From Podospora pseudocomata (lineage: Eukaryota > Ascomycota > Sordariomycetes > Sordariales > Podosporaceae), in contig NC_085888.1 of NCBI RefSeq assembly GCF_035222375.1, positions 930,001 to 994,000 of the forward strand: a DNA stretch of 64,000 nucleotides, written 5' to 3'. Positions 36,537-47,850 of the stretch are shown piece by piece. A program made the translations under genes and the position numbers. Every line of letters starts with the position of its first letter. The first letter of the stretch is position 1. The notes under the pieces are model-generated. The model had not been told where the DNA came from, ran no database searches, and worked only from the letters and a program-made list of their open reading frames with translations.

Positions 36537-38434
36537 ATGTCTATCGAGCTCGACAAGATCTTCGCCGCCTCCCCGGCGACAACCCGCGGCCAGCCAACCC
36601 AGCTCTCGGCCGATCCAAAGGGGGAGCAAATAGCTTTCGCTGTACGTCCCGTTGCTTCTTTATCTTGATATACATCATAATCTCTAATGTATAACCCCTT
36701 CAACAGTCCGGCAAATCAATCTTCCTCCGCTCCCTCACCAACCCCTCCTCCTCCAAGCAATACACCTCCCACACCACCACCACCACCGTAGCCAAGTTCT
36801 CCCCCTCGGGCTTCTACGTCGCCTCAGGCGACATCTCGGGCAAGATCCGCGTCTGGGACTCGGTCGAGGCAGTCAACACCAAAGGCGAATACCCCATCAT
36901 CTCGGGCCGCATCACCGACATCGCCTGGGACGGGGACTCGCAGCGCGTCATCGCCGTCGGTGACGGCCGCGAGAGGTTCGGCCACTGCATCACTGCCGAC
37001 AGCGGCAACTCGGTCGGCGAGGTGTCCGGGCACAGCAAGGTCATCAACGCGGTGGCGATCCGGCAGCAGCGCCCGCTTCGCGCGGCGACGGTGTCGGACG
37101 ATGGGAGCATGTGCTTCCTGCATGGCGCGCCGTTCAAGTTCAACAGCAAGGCGACGGGGCTGCACAAGGGGTTTGTTCAGGGGACCGAGTTCAGCCCTGA
37201 TGGGTCGTGGTTGGTGACGGTGGGGAGTGATAAGAGGATTCAGATTTATGACGGCAAGACTGGGGAGCCGCTTAAGGCGGTTGGGGAGGGGGTTCATACG
37301 GGGAGTATCTTGGGTGTGAGCTGGAATAAGGACTCGAAGAGGTTTGTGACGGCGAGCGCGGATAAGACGGTTAGGGTGTGGGATGTGCAGTCGGGGGAGA
37401 ATGTTGCGACGTGGAAGATTGGTGAGGAAGGGAGCTCCAACCCTCAAGATCAGCAGGTTGGTGTTGTTTGGACTCGTGGGCCGCAGGAAATCATCGTCAG
37501 TTTGAGCTTGAGCGGTGATTTGAACTATTTCACCGTTGGCTCTTCTACCCCACAAGCAGTAATTGAAGGCCACAACAAGAGCGTCACCGCGCTTTCGGCC
37601 ACCTCAAACAGAAACGGAACCAAGGTCACAACCGGCAGCTTCGACGGCAAGGTGGTCGCCTGGGACATTGGGACTGGCGTCGGGAAGGCCCCAGAAGGCG
37701 AGGCGCACTCCAACCAAGTCGTTCAGTTCGCCTCGGCCGGTGGCAGGGTCTACAGCGTCGGCTGGGACGACACCCTCCGCATCATCGATGAGGCTACAAA
37801 CCTGTTCCTCGCCTCCCCAGTGAAGCTCAGCTCGCAACCCAAGGGCATCTCAGCGTCTTCGGACGGCACGATCGCGGTCGCTCTCAACTCCAGCATCGCC
37901 ATCTACGACAGCGACGGCAAACTTCTCGGCGAAACACCCGTAAGCTACACCCCCACCACCATCGCCATCAGCGGCTCTTATGTCGCCGTTGGCGCAGACA
38001 ACAACACGGTCCAGGTATACAACCTCGGCAGCGGAGGCAACCTCTCCCCGACCGAGAAACTGACCAACTCCACCACCGCCATCTCAACACTGTCATTCTC
38101 CCCGGAGGGAAAGTACCTCGCGGCGGGTAACTCGTCTGGCAAGATTGTCGTGTACACCACCGGCTCGTGGGAGGTGGCCACCGACAGGTGGTCCTCCCAC
38201 ACGGCGAGGGTGCTGAGCATTGCGTGGAACAAGGCGGGGACGCACGCGGTGTCGGGGGGGTTGGACACGAATGTTTTTGTCTGGAGTTTGGCGAAGCCAG
38301 GAAGCAGAGTCAAGGCTGCGAATGCGCACAAGGATGGGGTGTATGGGGTTGCGTTTGTGGAGGGGGATGAAAAGGTTGTGAGCTCGGGTGGCGATGCTGC
38401 TGTTAAGGTGTGGAATCTGAAGAATTTGCAGTAA
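36537..38434 (+). CDS. aip1: Actin-interacting protein 1 (WD40)
   Basis: Exons 36537-36641 and 36707-38434 give 610 aa, the usual length of AIP1. The N-terminus MSIELDKIFAASPATTRGQP and the following SGKSIFLRSL are characteristic. WD repeats fill the whole protein as two seven-bladed propellers; clear WD-type ends are GKIRVWD, KTVRVWDV, GKVVAWDIG, TNVFVWSL and AAVKVWNLK. AIP1 works with cofilin to sever and cap actin filaments in cortical patches. The intron lies between blade elements in phase 0. Confidence 0.96.
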
Positions 38435-39851
38435 GGAGGGGAAAGGAAGGAATGAAGCGTTTATGAGTTTATGTATGGTATGGTATATTAATGGTGGTTA
38501 CCTAGCCGGAGTTACTGTTGTTTTTTAATGAAGAGTATAAACTTGTTGTTAATAGATGGAGTTTGTGTAGCTCAAGTTGATATGTGTGTGGTATAGGGAT
38601 GTGATGATGGTATCATGAACAACACCTACGCTTACACTAGCCCTAAGGATGACAGGTTGAAAAGCTCACCAATAAAAGTTTGTTAAGTGACCCTCTAATA
38701 CGCTTCTTTAGACTTTGATAGCCTATACCTATTCTAAAGAAAAAAGGTACATGGAAAAAGAAAATGGCAAAAAAAAAGCAAACGCTGGAAATCAAATACA
38801 CTGGGTGACGGACCAGGAGTCGAACCTGGATCTTCGCTCAAACTCGGGAATGTAATAACCGCTTACTACCACGCCACGGAAACACATGAATCTGGTCAAA
38901 TGACAGTATCAGTAAAAGAATCAAACCACCGCGATGACTTCCAGCTGACTTGGCAAATGTAGCTACATCTATAGACGCAAAACGTCACATGTATCTGCTG
39001 GACAGCTATGAATCTCTGTACATGAGCAAAGCTACCTTCGACATCCCGCTAAACTCCCAACACATGTTCATCAATGGACCCTCGAGCTACCAGTTGTAGC
39101 GTCGGTAATCTGTTCCCTAGACCCGCCGGCCCAGTTAGATTGCCCTCTCCCAGTGACCTTTCCCAATAAATCCACATTCAGCCAACTCCCGTCTGTTTCT
39201 TCTAGTGTTTACCCTCGGTCTCATGCGGATTTCAACGGTGTTGTGCTTCCTCCTCTCCATTTTAAATCTCTCTCTTCTCTCGAATTGATCGATTCCGTTC
39301 ATAGCCACTCTCGTACGTTCCCCAACTGAGATACCAGACTGACGAGATCCATCACAAAGCGTACCCAAACATCACAGTAGGCCCTAGCGGCAATTCCAGC
39401 ATAGAGTGCGACCATCCAACCAAAGAGGGGCGGCGATTCCAACACAGAGCACCACACCCGACCAGAAGAGAGCGCGTGCAAGAATTAGAAACAGTACCCT
39501 CACCAACGCAAAGACCAGTCTGAGGACCAACAAAGAGCTCTCGCTAGAGACAAGAAAAGGTTGTCGATTAACTTGTCCAGCTTGCCCGCGGGGTTGCAGT
39601 CGGTGGCAGCCGGAGATCTCGGCTCTTTCAGCAGTGATGTCTGGCGTCCCAAATCCTGTCCTTCTACCAGTACAGGGCAGTTCACATCAGACTTCTCCTT
39701 GACTGGCGTAGCGTGCCAATATTCTCGCATCGACTCGCTCAGTCGTGCAGAGCACTTCGAGTCCGGTATGCTAGTCTTCACCACAACGGCAACATCGCGC
39801 TGCCCAATTTGAATTTCCGACACTGTCACCGCTGCCATCACAGTTGGATTT
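38435..39851. other. 1.4 kb between convergent AIP1 and Alg13 genes
   Basis: Contains 3' UTR-like sequence, a tRNA-like pseudogene (38803-38884) with A-rich flanks (38740-38780), and no protein gene that I can support. Confidence 0.5.
38803..38884 (-). pseudogene. tRNA-like sequence, probable tRNA pseudogene (Val-like)
   Basis: On the minus strand the T arm is perfect: CCAGG-TTCGACT-CCTGG, containing an exact B box GGTTCGACTCC. Upstream, TGGCGTGGTAGT resembles an A box, and TTATTACATTC...GCGAAGATC resembles the D/anticodon region of fungal tRNA-Val. However the 5' end does not pair with the 3' acceptor strand (TCCGTCA), and the anticodon loop would be 8 nt with a mismatch in its stem. A T9 run lies about 40 bp further downstream on that strand, a possible Pol III stop. 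Best read as a degenerate tRNA or tRNA-derived element. Confidence 0.45.
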
Positions 39852-41046
39852 CTAGTCCAGTTGCATCCGTGCGGCATCAGCTGGCTCGACAGCGGCGTCA
39901 AGAGTTGGGCTGCCAGCCCCAGTTCCAGCTTTCTCCCGGGTTTCCTGTCTCTTGTCAAGCGACTCCAGTTGCAGCAAGTGTTTCTTGCGCTCAAACTCCT
40001 CTGGATAACACGTCAGTACCACCCAATCGAAGAGCTTGAAGCGTTCTGCCTCCGGGACAGGGAACGGCGCAGGCCTGTATGGGGGAAGGTGGTCCAGCCT
40101 GCCTTTTTGGATGAGCTGTAGGACATTGTCAATGGCATGGGGAAGGTTACTGTAGCACTGTTAATTTTGGCTGTACAAGATGTCCGAGCTCCTGGGAACT
40201 GAATACTTACTCAATCTTCCCATGGACCGCCCAGCCCTGCCTTTGCACCTCCACAGCAAGCTCCAGTTGGTGATTATCCATCAATGTTGGATTGGGCACC
40301 ACAATCAAGGGAGCCCCATATCTTCTGACTTCGAGGATGGTTCCCGCACCTGTTTAAATATTAGCTTTCTCAACTCCTGGGTATGAGTGTTAAGCAAAGA
40401 GCTCACCTGCGTGCGCAATGACGCACCCTGCCAAGCTCTTGCCTTGCTCGCCTCGGCATTCCAGCATATAAGGCTTCAGAACAGGAGCATAGGAGAAGCA
40501 CTCCACCTGCAAGTCTGCCAGCAACTCCCCTGAGCGCAAGGCCTCGAGTTGAGTCTCAAACCAAGCAAGGTTAGGACCACATTGGACTGTCAACTTCTTG
40601 AACCCGGCGACCTGTAGGCGAGTGAGGAAAGGGCCAGTGATGACCTGCTCGAGAAGAGGCAGGAAAGAAGCGATCGAGCCGATGGTGACAAAACAGTTAC
40701 GTCCAGAGAGGACTGGGGATTCCTCAGTCGAGGCCATTTGAGGGGCAGAACCGGGTGTTGATGTTGATGTTGAACTAGATGTGAGGTCCAAGTAGTGCCC
40801 ATTGTCTTGGCTCCTGTCCGAATCGGGACAGGTGGCGTCCTTGTTAGTGATGGCAGCCGGCAATGTCCCGTTATCGTTATCGGGCATCATATCGATATCG
40901 AACGACCTTGAGAGGTTCCTCACACGTTCAGGGTCGGGCTTTTGCTGGGAACCGACGTGGTGAGAGTCCCCTGTCTCATTGAGGGTGTCAGCTACCAAGT
41001 AGGCAGGACTCGGTGGTGTAGCGGCCCTGGAAGTTGAAGTGGTCAT
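39852..41046 (-). CDS. alg13: UDP-N-acetylglucosamine transferase subunit Alg13
   Basis: Exons 41046-40407, 40349-40211 and 40149-39852 give 358 aa. The glycosyltransferase-28 C-terminal fold begins with [18 protein letters not shown], includes the conserved [20 protein letters not shown] rebuilt across intron 1, and [16 protein letters not shown]. Alg13 is the catalytic, cytosolic subunit that joins membrane-bound Alg14 at the ER and adds the second GlcNAc to dolichol-PP-GlcNAc. The first 103 residues are low-complexity; an internal ATG at 40737 ([12 protein letters not shown]) would give 255 aa, closer to the family, and may be the real start. A charged C-terminal tail (residues 300-358) is an extension. 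Confidence 0.88.
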
Positions 41047-41430
41047 GTTGTCGTTGTTTCTTGTGGCTGTGAGCTAGCCAGTGCGAATGCTGAGGGTGGT
41101 CAATATTAGCTTTGCAATTCCACTAAATTCTGGGAACGAAGTGAAGAGAAGGAGGTAAAATAAAGTTAAGCTCTCATCCAAAGAGCAGAAATTTCTTTCA
41201 TTTGGCCATGAGGGCTCTTGTCACAACACTGGCAAGTGCTCGCAACTTGGAATGTGCAAGTCCAAGTGTGGCGCTAAGATGTGGCTCGTGCTCAGCCAAG
41301 CTCAGCTCAGCCAGCACCGAGCGGCTGGGCCAAACTCCAAATTTTTGGCGACGAGAAGTTCCGGCCGTGCAGTGGAAGCCCCCCGTGTAAGCACCCTTCC
41401 ACCGATCCCGACCGACCCCAACTTCCCGGG
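41047..41430. promoter_or_regulatory. Divergent promoter region, Alg13 / mS35
   Basis: 384 bp separate the leftward Alg13 ATG from the rightward mS35 ATG. It must carry both promoters; no recognisable TATA box is present. Confidence 0.5.
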
Positions 41431-42657
41431 ATGGCTTCCGCCGCCAATTCTCTCCGGCTATGCCTCCGGGCTAGCAGACAGTTATCAGTACGACCTGCAG
41501 CGTCCCCCCTCCTGCGCCGGGCCTTGACCACAACCGCCCCGCAATGCGCTCGCCCAGGTCGCAAAAAGGGCTGGAAAGACCCCAGCAACAATTTCGAGTT
41601 TCCTGAGCCATACGAGGGCAAGGTCTTCCAAGATTTGGGCGAACAGTTGAGGTACTCTCTGGAAAACGACGAGTTGGCCGAGGCCGACCGGGCTGCCGTT
41701 CAGCAGGCCCTGGCGAGCTGGGAGAACAAGCCAAACGAGGAGAAGATGGAGGAGCAGCAGATTGTCAAAGAAATTGACAAGGAGTTTGCCCCTCTGAGAG
41801 CACCTGTTCGTGCTAGGAGAAACTCTTTCTGGCACGAGGAAGAGCAGGACACCGATTTGATCACCGACGAGGTTGGGGAGGACGACTTTGAGGAGAATGA
41901 CATGATGGCTATGGGTCACGCCAAGCTGGAGGAGCACCGCGAGTACAGAGAATACGCACGTATTGCCGTGTGGGAGATGCCATTGCTTTCGAGTACGTGC
42001 CTCTGAGTCATGCTGCTGAGAGTATGTGGTACTAACACCCGCCAGAATTCGCAAAGAAGTTCGTGCCGCCCAAGAATAATGAGGTTCTTCGTTTCCGGTA
42101 CACCACATATATGGGTGAATTCCACCCTGCTGACCGCAAGGTCGTGGTCGAGTTTGACCCCCGGGATTTGTTCGAGCTCACCGAGGTTCAGCGAGACAAG
42201 CTTCGCAAACTGGCTGGTGCCAGATACAACCCAGAAAGGGGAATCATCAAAATGAGTTGCGAGAAATTCGAACTCCCAGCCCAGAACAAGCGATGGCTTG
42301 GTGACACGATTGCCAAGTTGATCACTGCGGCCAAGGTAGGATGAATCGATCATCTACCGAGACCATAATGCTGATCAGATCATCTAGGACCCCACGGATA
42401 CGTTTGAGGACATCCCCTTGGACACCCGGCACCACAAGTTCAAGAGCATCCCGAAGTACCCCAAGGAGTGGTACATGTCAAACCAACGAAGGCAGCAGCT
42501 CTTGGCTCAGAGGCGAGAGTCTTTGAAGCTGGATCATAACAAGAGACAGAACAGTCAACTGATTGATGGTGTAAAAGTGATCCAACAGGGCGCGCTTTCT
42601 ACGCTCTCTGCGTCGAAGGAGAAGGAGCCCGTGGCAGTGCGGGTCAAGCCTCTATAG
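41431..42657 (+). CDS. rsm24: Mitochondrial small ribosomal subunit protein mS35 (Rsm24)
   Basis: Exons 41431-41992, 42046-42335 and 42388-42657 give 373 aa. The ATG at 41431 begins an Arg/Ser/Ala-rich presequence (MASAANSLRLCLRASRQLSV, then TTTA), and the longer open frame to the left lacks coding character. The MRP-S28 domain is clear: ARIAVWEMPLLSKFAKKF spans intron 1, then NNEVLRFRYTTYMGEFHPAD and VEFDPRDL. mS35 is a mitochondria-specific protein of the small-subunit head. The C-terminal third is basic. Confidence 0.93.
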
Positions 42658-43878
42658 AGAGAGGGTGTGAGAGGGTTCTCACCCGGCGCCACTACCGTCA
42701 GCCGCCTGGTGGTATGCTGGCTGGCGGCTGTCGTAGTTGGAGCGGAAAATGTACATCATCTGTAAAAAGTAAAGAGACCATGTCAAATGTGAATATAGAC
42801 GATTGGTACTGACTGCCGGTGTTAAGGTTAAGGGGCGACCCCTGAAGCAAGCCTTGCACCCCCACAACCCCTAACCCTATAGGTTTCTCTCGTTAAAATC
42901 TCATCGGGTTGCCAACTTGGCTTGCCAGAGACGTCAAGCATGAACCTGGTACCTGGGAGGCTCCGAAACGGCCCCACGTCCCGACCGGAGCATATCCACG
43001 AATGCTTATCAAGCTGGCGGGTTTCTCACTTCGGGAATTAAAAAGAAACCGTCGATCGGAATTCTTCGCTTTTTGGAGCAGTTCTGGCTCCTCGAACAAT
43101 CAAATGTTTGAAGGTGAGAGCCTCGGCAGCCCTTTGTCTTTGAGAGGGTGGGGTAACATCCAGCACCAAACATTTGGGCCAACTTGTGCCTCGAGAGGGG
43201 GATGCTGCAGATGACCCCTGCATGCAGATGGTTAGTTGACTTCCATTGCAGTTCACACAGATGATGCCATCTCAGCCTTCTATAAACTTGATCTCCTTTG
43301 GGATCCCCCGAACGTTTCACTGAATGGAAAGATAGTACACGTGTCGCCCACGTCTTGTCTGCTGCAACGCAAATCTAAAGACTGAACTCCGCCGAGAGTT
43401 CATGACAATATACCTAAGGCCCTTCTAGAAATGTTCAACACCACAGAGGCCGATGTAATTAGCGGCGGGCATGATGGGATGGCAAGGGGATGCTAGTGCA
43501 GCGCAAAGATGGGGTAGCACTCTGGGCGGCGAGAGGTGCCTCGGCTCCATCCACTTAATTTGATTAGGGATGCATCGGATTTCGATCGCATGCATGTTAC
43601 TTTTTCTTGAAGAAGGTCAGCCCTCCGGTGCCGTTCCTGCTTCTGGATAAAGACCCTGCTCCTGTGATGATTTTGGGACTGCCTACCTAGCTGTTGAAAG
43701 CTCTTGTTTCTGCCACCTTTTGCTTCTCCTCCTTTTTCTCTCAAACTTCCAGGTTGTCTGCTTCCATTCTCTCCATCTCTTTTGCGCCAGTTCATCGACC
43801 CTGCGCCAGAACCGAGCGGACCGACGCACGCACGCACGCACGTGAAAGCCACCGGCGGGAAGAGACACACGACACAAG
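42658..43878. other. 1.2 kb intergenic before the aldehyde dehydrogenase gene
   Basis: A telobox-like CCCTAACCCTAT lies at 42869-42880. The leader of the next gene has a TC-rich stretch (43700-43780) and an ACGC tetranucleotide run (43824-43841). No gene seen; short frames in all phases. Confidence 0.45.
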
Positions 43879-45519
43879 ATGGTTACCAAAGCTCCCGAGT
43901 TCCAGGCCACGGCCCTGGAGGCCATTCCCAAGATCGCCAGCCTCGCTCGCGGTCAGTTCCGCACTCACAAGACCAAGAACGTCGAATGGCGCAAGACGCA
44001 GCTTCGCAAACTCTACTGGGCCCTCGAGGACTTCAAGCCCCAGCTCGTTGAGGCGCTCAAGAGCGATCTTGGAAAGTCTAGCTTCGAGGCCCTCCTCACA
44101 GAGGTTGACTGGGTGAAGAAGGACTGCATGTGGATGCTCGACCATCTCGACAGCTTTGTCAAGGACCAGAAGCTGGGCTCTCCCGATGTCCCCGCCACTT
44201 ATTCCATCATGAACTTCCGCGTCAAGAAGGAGCCCCTCGGAACCGTCCTCATCATCGGCCCCTACAACTACCCCATCCAGCTCCTTCTGTGCCCTCTTGT
44301 TGGCGCCATCGCCGCCGGCTGTACCGCCGTCCTCAAGCCCTCCGAGCTCACCCCCGCGTGCGCCATGTGGACCAAGGAGCTGATCGAGAAGCGCCTCGAC
44401 TCTGGATCCTTCTCGGTTGTCAACGGTGCCATCCCCGAAACCAACGCGCTCATGGCCGAGAAGTGGGACAAAATTTTCTTCACCGGCAGCGCCCAGGTCG
44501 GCTCCATCATTGCCCAAAAGGCTGCCCAGACACTCACCCCTGTTGTCCTCGAGCTCGGCGGCAAGAACCCCGCCTTCATCACCAAGAACTGCGGCAACTT
44601 GGCCCTGGCGGCCAGGAGACTCCTCTGGGGCAAGACCCAGAATGCGGGTCAGGTCTGCATGTCCCAGAACTATGTTCTCATCGACAAGGACCTCGTGCCT
44701 ACTTTTATCGAGTTCCTCAAGGTCGCCTACAAGGACATGTTCCCCAACGGTGCCAAGGCCAGCCCCGATCTTTCGCGCATTGTGAACAAGAGGCACTTCC
44801 ACCGCATCAAGAAGATGTTGGATGACACCCAGGGCAAGATCGTCATGGGTGGTGAGCTGAATGAGAGTGAGCTGTACATTGAGCCCACGGCTGTGCTGGT
44901 CAACTCTGTCAACGACTCGATGATGCAGGAGGAGTCTTTTGGTCCTATTTTCTCTATTTACCCGGTCAACACTTTGGATGAGGCGCTCAACATTGCCAAC
45001 TTGATCCACAAGACGCCTTTGTCGCTGTTTACTTTTGGTAACAAGGCTGAGAACAACAGAAGCACGCGCCCCTTTTTCTACCCCTTAACCATGACAAATA
45101 GCTAACGGCATCCAGTTCTCAACGAGATGACCTCGGGCGGTGCGACCATCAACGACGGCTTCTTCCATGGCGCGGTCAACACGGTCCCCTTTGGCGGCGT
45201 TGGCGATTCCGGCTGGGGTGCCTACCGCGGCAAGGCCTCCTTCGACTCCTTCACCCACTTCCGCACCATCGCCGAGACGCCCGGCTGGGCCGAGAAGCTC
45301 ATCCGCGTGCGGTACATGCCCTACGACTTCAAGGCCCTCGCCTTCCTCAACCGCCTCACCGAGAAGTCGCCCAACTTTGACCGCAGCGGCAAGGTCGTCA
45401 AGGGGTTCGGCTATTGGATCAAGTTTCTGTTTGGTCTGGGCGGCAAGAGCGCCAAAGGTGCGTTCTTGAGGTGGCTTGTTGTCTTGGTGGCTCACTACAT
45501 GTACACGAACCGATCCTAA
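43879..45519 (+). CDS. hfd1: Fatty aldehyde dehydrogenase (ALDH3 family, Hfd1-like), tail-anchored
   Basis: Exons 43879-45061 and 45116-45519 give 528 aa. ALDH3 marks: LGTVLIIGPYNYPIQLLLCP, the NAD-binding FTGSAQVGSIIAQKAA, catalytic Glu in VVLELGGKNP, catalytic Cys 260 in NAGQVCMSQNYV, and SFGPIFSIYPV. The C-terminus (FLRWLVVLVAHYMY) is a hydrophobic anchor as in ER or mitochondrial fatty ALDHs. It oxidises long-chain aldehydes with NAD to fatty acids. The intron is 54 bp and has no GT anywhere between 45050 and the acceptor; it starts GC (AGAA|GCACGC), has the branch point GCTAAC and ends CCAG. Splicing gives KAENNRILNEMTSGGATIND, the expected continuity. Confidence 0.93.
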
Positions 45520-46237
45520 GGATTCGGTGATTTGTGACTTTTAGTACTGGGTTGTTTTGGGTGTTTTGTTTTAGCCTTGCTTTTTGGCGATTCCCCCCTG
45601 TGTCATGTTATACTCCCGATGAGAAGAAATGAAAAAGAGAAGAAATGGTTTCTAATGATTTTTTTTTTGCTGTGTTTTTAGACGACGATTATGAGAGACT
45701 CTCTTCCGAAGCTTGATGTTAGCGGACCACTTTTTGACCCAAGAGCCGAGCGACCACCTTTCCAACCACCTTTCCAACCACCTTTCCAACCGAACCGAAC
45801 TGGACGAACTTGCATCGGCCAAGCTTCCTTCCAAGACACATATTACTACCTAATCTTTTTTTATACCTCGTGCTGTACTATCACCATTACTTGTACTATA
45901 TGGGCTGGCATATACTTTTTCTTCGGTTTTTTTTTTTTTTTTTTTTTTTTTTGAATTTCATGAAAGGCGGCAGGTGGAAAAGGAAACGGCTCAGGCTATT
46001 AGGCTTGATGGTCATGGAACAGAATACCGGTTCTTTTTTTTTCAGGCATTTACAACATCATATAGGTATTACCTACGCAAGCAGGCGTGGCATATTTTCA
46101 TGGCGTGTCTGGTGCGGAGGGAGTAAATTATATCTTCTTTTTGATATCATATGCCAAGTTGTCTTGTGAATGGGTGTAACATGCATGCCCAACCCGAGCG
46201 TTCCTTTTTACATTATCCATCCATCCCCCTTTCCCGA
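45520..46237. other. Intergenic between convergent Hfd1 and Rrp4 genes
   Basis: Contains three copies of a 13-bp unit (ACCACCTTTCCAA-like, 45752-45792) and a T run at 45930-45952. Both 3' UTRs lie here; no gene seen. Confidence 0.5.
45752..45792. repeat. 13-bp tandem repeat, three copies
   Basis: Consecutive units of CCACCTTTCCAA in slightly offset form, located in probable 3' UTR or intergenic DNA. Confidence 0.7.
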
Positions 46238-47311
46238 TCAATTCCTCAACGCTCTTGTCAACTCCTCCCCCCTCTGCCCGCCCAAATAGATATCCTCCAC
46301 CCCCGTCTCCCCCAACATGGCCATCTCACAAGCCTCGGCATACCCCCGTATCACCATATCCTCATCCACCCTGCACCCATTCTCCACCAACGCCGTCACG
46401 ACGTTCCTCAGTCTGGCAATCTCCCTCATGGTAGCGCTGTCGATAAAGTCATTCTGACTGCTGTACACCCCCGCGCTGACATTCTCCTCCATATTCGTAA
46501 TCCCCATATGCTTCTGCTCCAGCTCCTTGGCCACCTGCTCAACATGCTTGCTGATCCAGACGTAACCATTCACCCCCAGTATAACATCCATCTTCCCCCC
46601 TCCGTTCTGCCCCTCCATCGTCCAGACCTGTCTCCTCGACCGTACCACCCCGGACCCGCCGCCCTGCCCAGAAAGAGCAACAAACAGCCCGTTGCGGAGT
46701 TTTCCGTATTTGAGCGAGCGCGTGTGGAGGACTGCGCCTCCGTCCTGAAAGAGCTGCTGCACTTCGGCGACGACGAGGTCGCCCTCGGCGAAGAAGGTGC
46801 GGATTTGGAGCTCGTCGGTTTCTGTGCGCTTGCGGAGGATGCCGCCGGGGAGGTTGATGGCTGAGAGGGGGAGCGAGGCGAGCTGGATCGAGTTAATGTC
46901 TACGCGCCAGCGCTTGGCTTGGACTTCGAGGATGCGGCCTACTACTAGGTCGCCTACCTCGGGGGTGTAGCGGGCGCGGAGGGGGGAGACGGAGATGAGC
47001 TTGTTGGTGCGGGTGGTGATGCCGGCGAGGGAGGAGGTGATGTTTGTGGTGCTGGGGGGGATGTAGGTGCCGTGGCCGCGCATCCATTGGGGGTCTGGGG
47101 TGATGAGGGTGCCGGGGGTGACGAGGTTGGTGAAGAGGGGGTTGTTGGAGGGGTGGGTGGATTTTTGGTGGGAGGGAAGGCCGAGGGAGGCGAAGTCGAG
47201 GTGGGCGCCTCCTCCGCCGTCGTCGCTGGAGAGGTCGGAGTCGGCGTCGGAGATGTCGTGGGGGGAAGGGGGTGGGTGGGAGGGTTTGGGGGGGAGGATT
47301 GTGATGGGCAT
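46238..47311 (-). CDS. rrp4: Exosome complex component Rrp4
   Basis: A single exon, 357 aa. After an acidic N-terminal stretch (DADSDLSSDDGGGG), the exosome N-domain with VTPGTLI and the S1 domain (TPEVGDLVVGRILEVQAKRWRVDI) are clear, followed by RKRTETDELQIRTFFAEGD and a KH-like domain with LGVNGYVWISKH. Rrp4 is one of the three cap proteins of the RNA exosome and guides RNA into the channel in nucleus and cytoplasm. The frame has codon use like its neighbours. It is divergent from the malonyl transferase gene. Confidence 0.95.
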   Translation of the reverse strand: MPITILPPKPSHPPPSPHDISDADSDLSSDDGGGGAHLDFASLGLPSHQKSTHPSNNPLFTNLVTPGTLITPDPQWMRGHGTYIPPSTTNITSSLAGITTRTNKLISVSPLRARYTPEVGDLVVGRILEVQAKRWRVDINSIQLASLPLSAINLPGGILRKRTETDELQIRTFFAEGDLVVAEVQQLFQDGGAVLHTRSLKYGKLRNGLFVALSGQGGGSGVVRSRRQVWTMEGQNGGGKMDVILGVNGYVWISKHVEQVAKELEQKHMGITNMEENVSAGVYSSQNDFIDSATMREIARLRNVVTALVENGCRVDEDMVIRGYAEACEMAMLGETGVEDIYLGGQRGEELTRALRN

Positions 47312-47850
47312 TTTCTTGTGAGTGAGACCTCGGGGGTCTGATATTGAGGTGGGTTGAGATGAAACTTCGATTTTTGGAAGGATTGATGAAATTGATACGG
47401 TGGCGGTTTGAAGGGTATCTCTAGACTCTCAAACGTCGAAATTATTTTGCTGTTGTAAAGTTGGGTTGTGAACTAAATGAGATGAGTGTTTTCTACTTCC
47501 TCACATCTCAAAAGTGATGTGAAGCTCGAGCCTCCAAAATTCAGTTTCCACACTTCCGTTTCCCGAACGGTAGATAGCCAAGCAATTCCCCACCCCCGGA
47601 TTTTCTCCGTTTTTGATTCTAGCTTTTCTGCAGCTTTTCTTGCCTGCCGCCGCAAGTCCCGCTAATGCTTTCCCGCCCTCGCTTCCCGTTCGTGACCCGA
47701 ATCCGTCATCTCATCCCGTCACTGATCACAAGCAGCTTCCTTGATTGATCGATTGATTGATCATGACCTCTTCTTTCCTGCTGTAGCTCATGAGGCGACC
47801 GCCCTGAACCGTCCCCAGCTTCACATGGCTGGGACACTGCCGGATATTAC
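47312..47850. promoter_or_regulatory. Divergent promoter region, Rrp4 / mitochondrial malonyl transferase
   Basis: 539 bp between opposite ATGs. A GATT repeat (GATTGATCGATTGATTGATC, 47742-47761) stands out about 90 bp before the rightward ATG. No gene seen. Confidence 0.5.

Noticed and set aside
43792-45009. 405-codon minus frame opposite the aldehyde dehydrogenase
   Set aside because: Antisense shadow of GC-rich coding sequence; the plus frame has full ALDH motifs.
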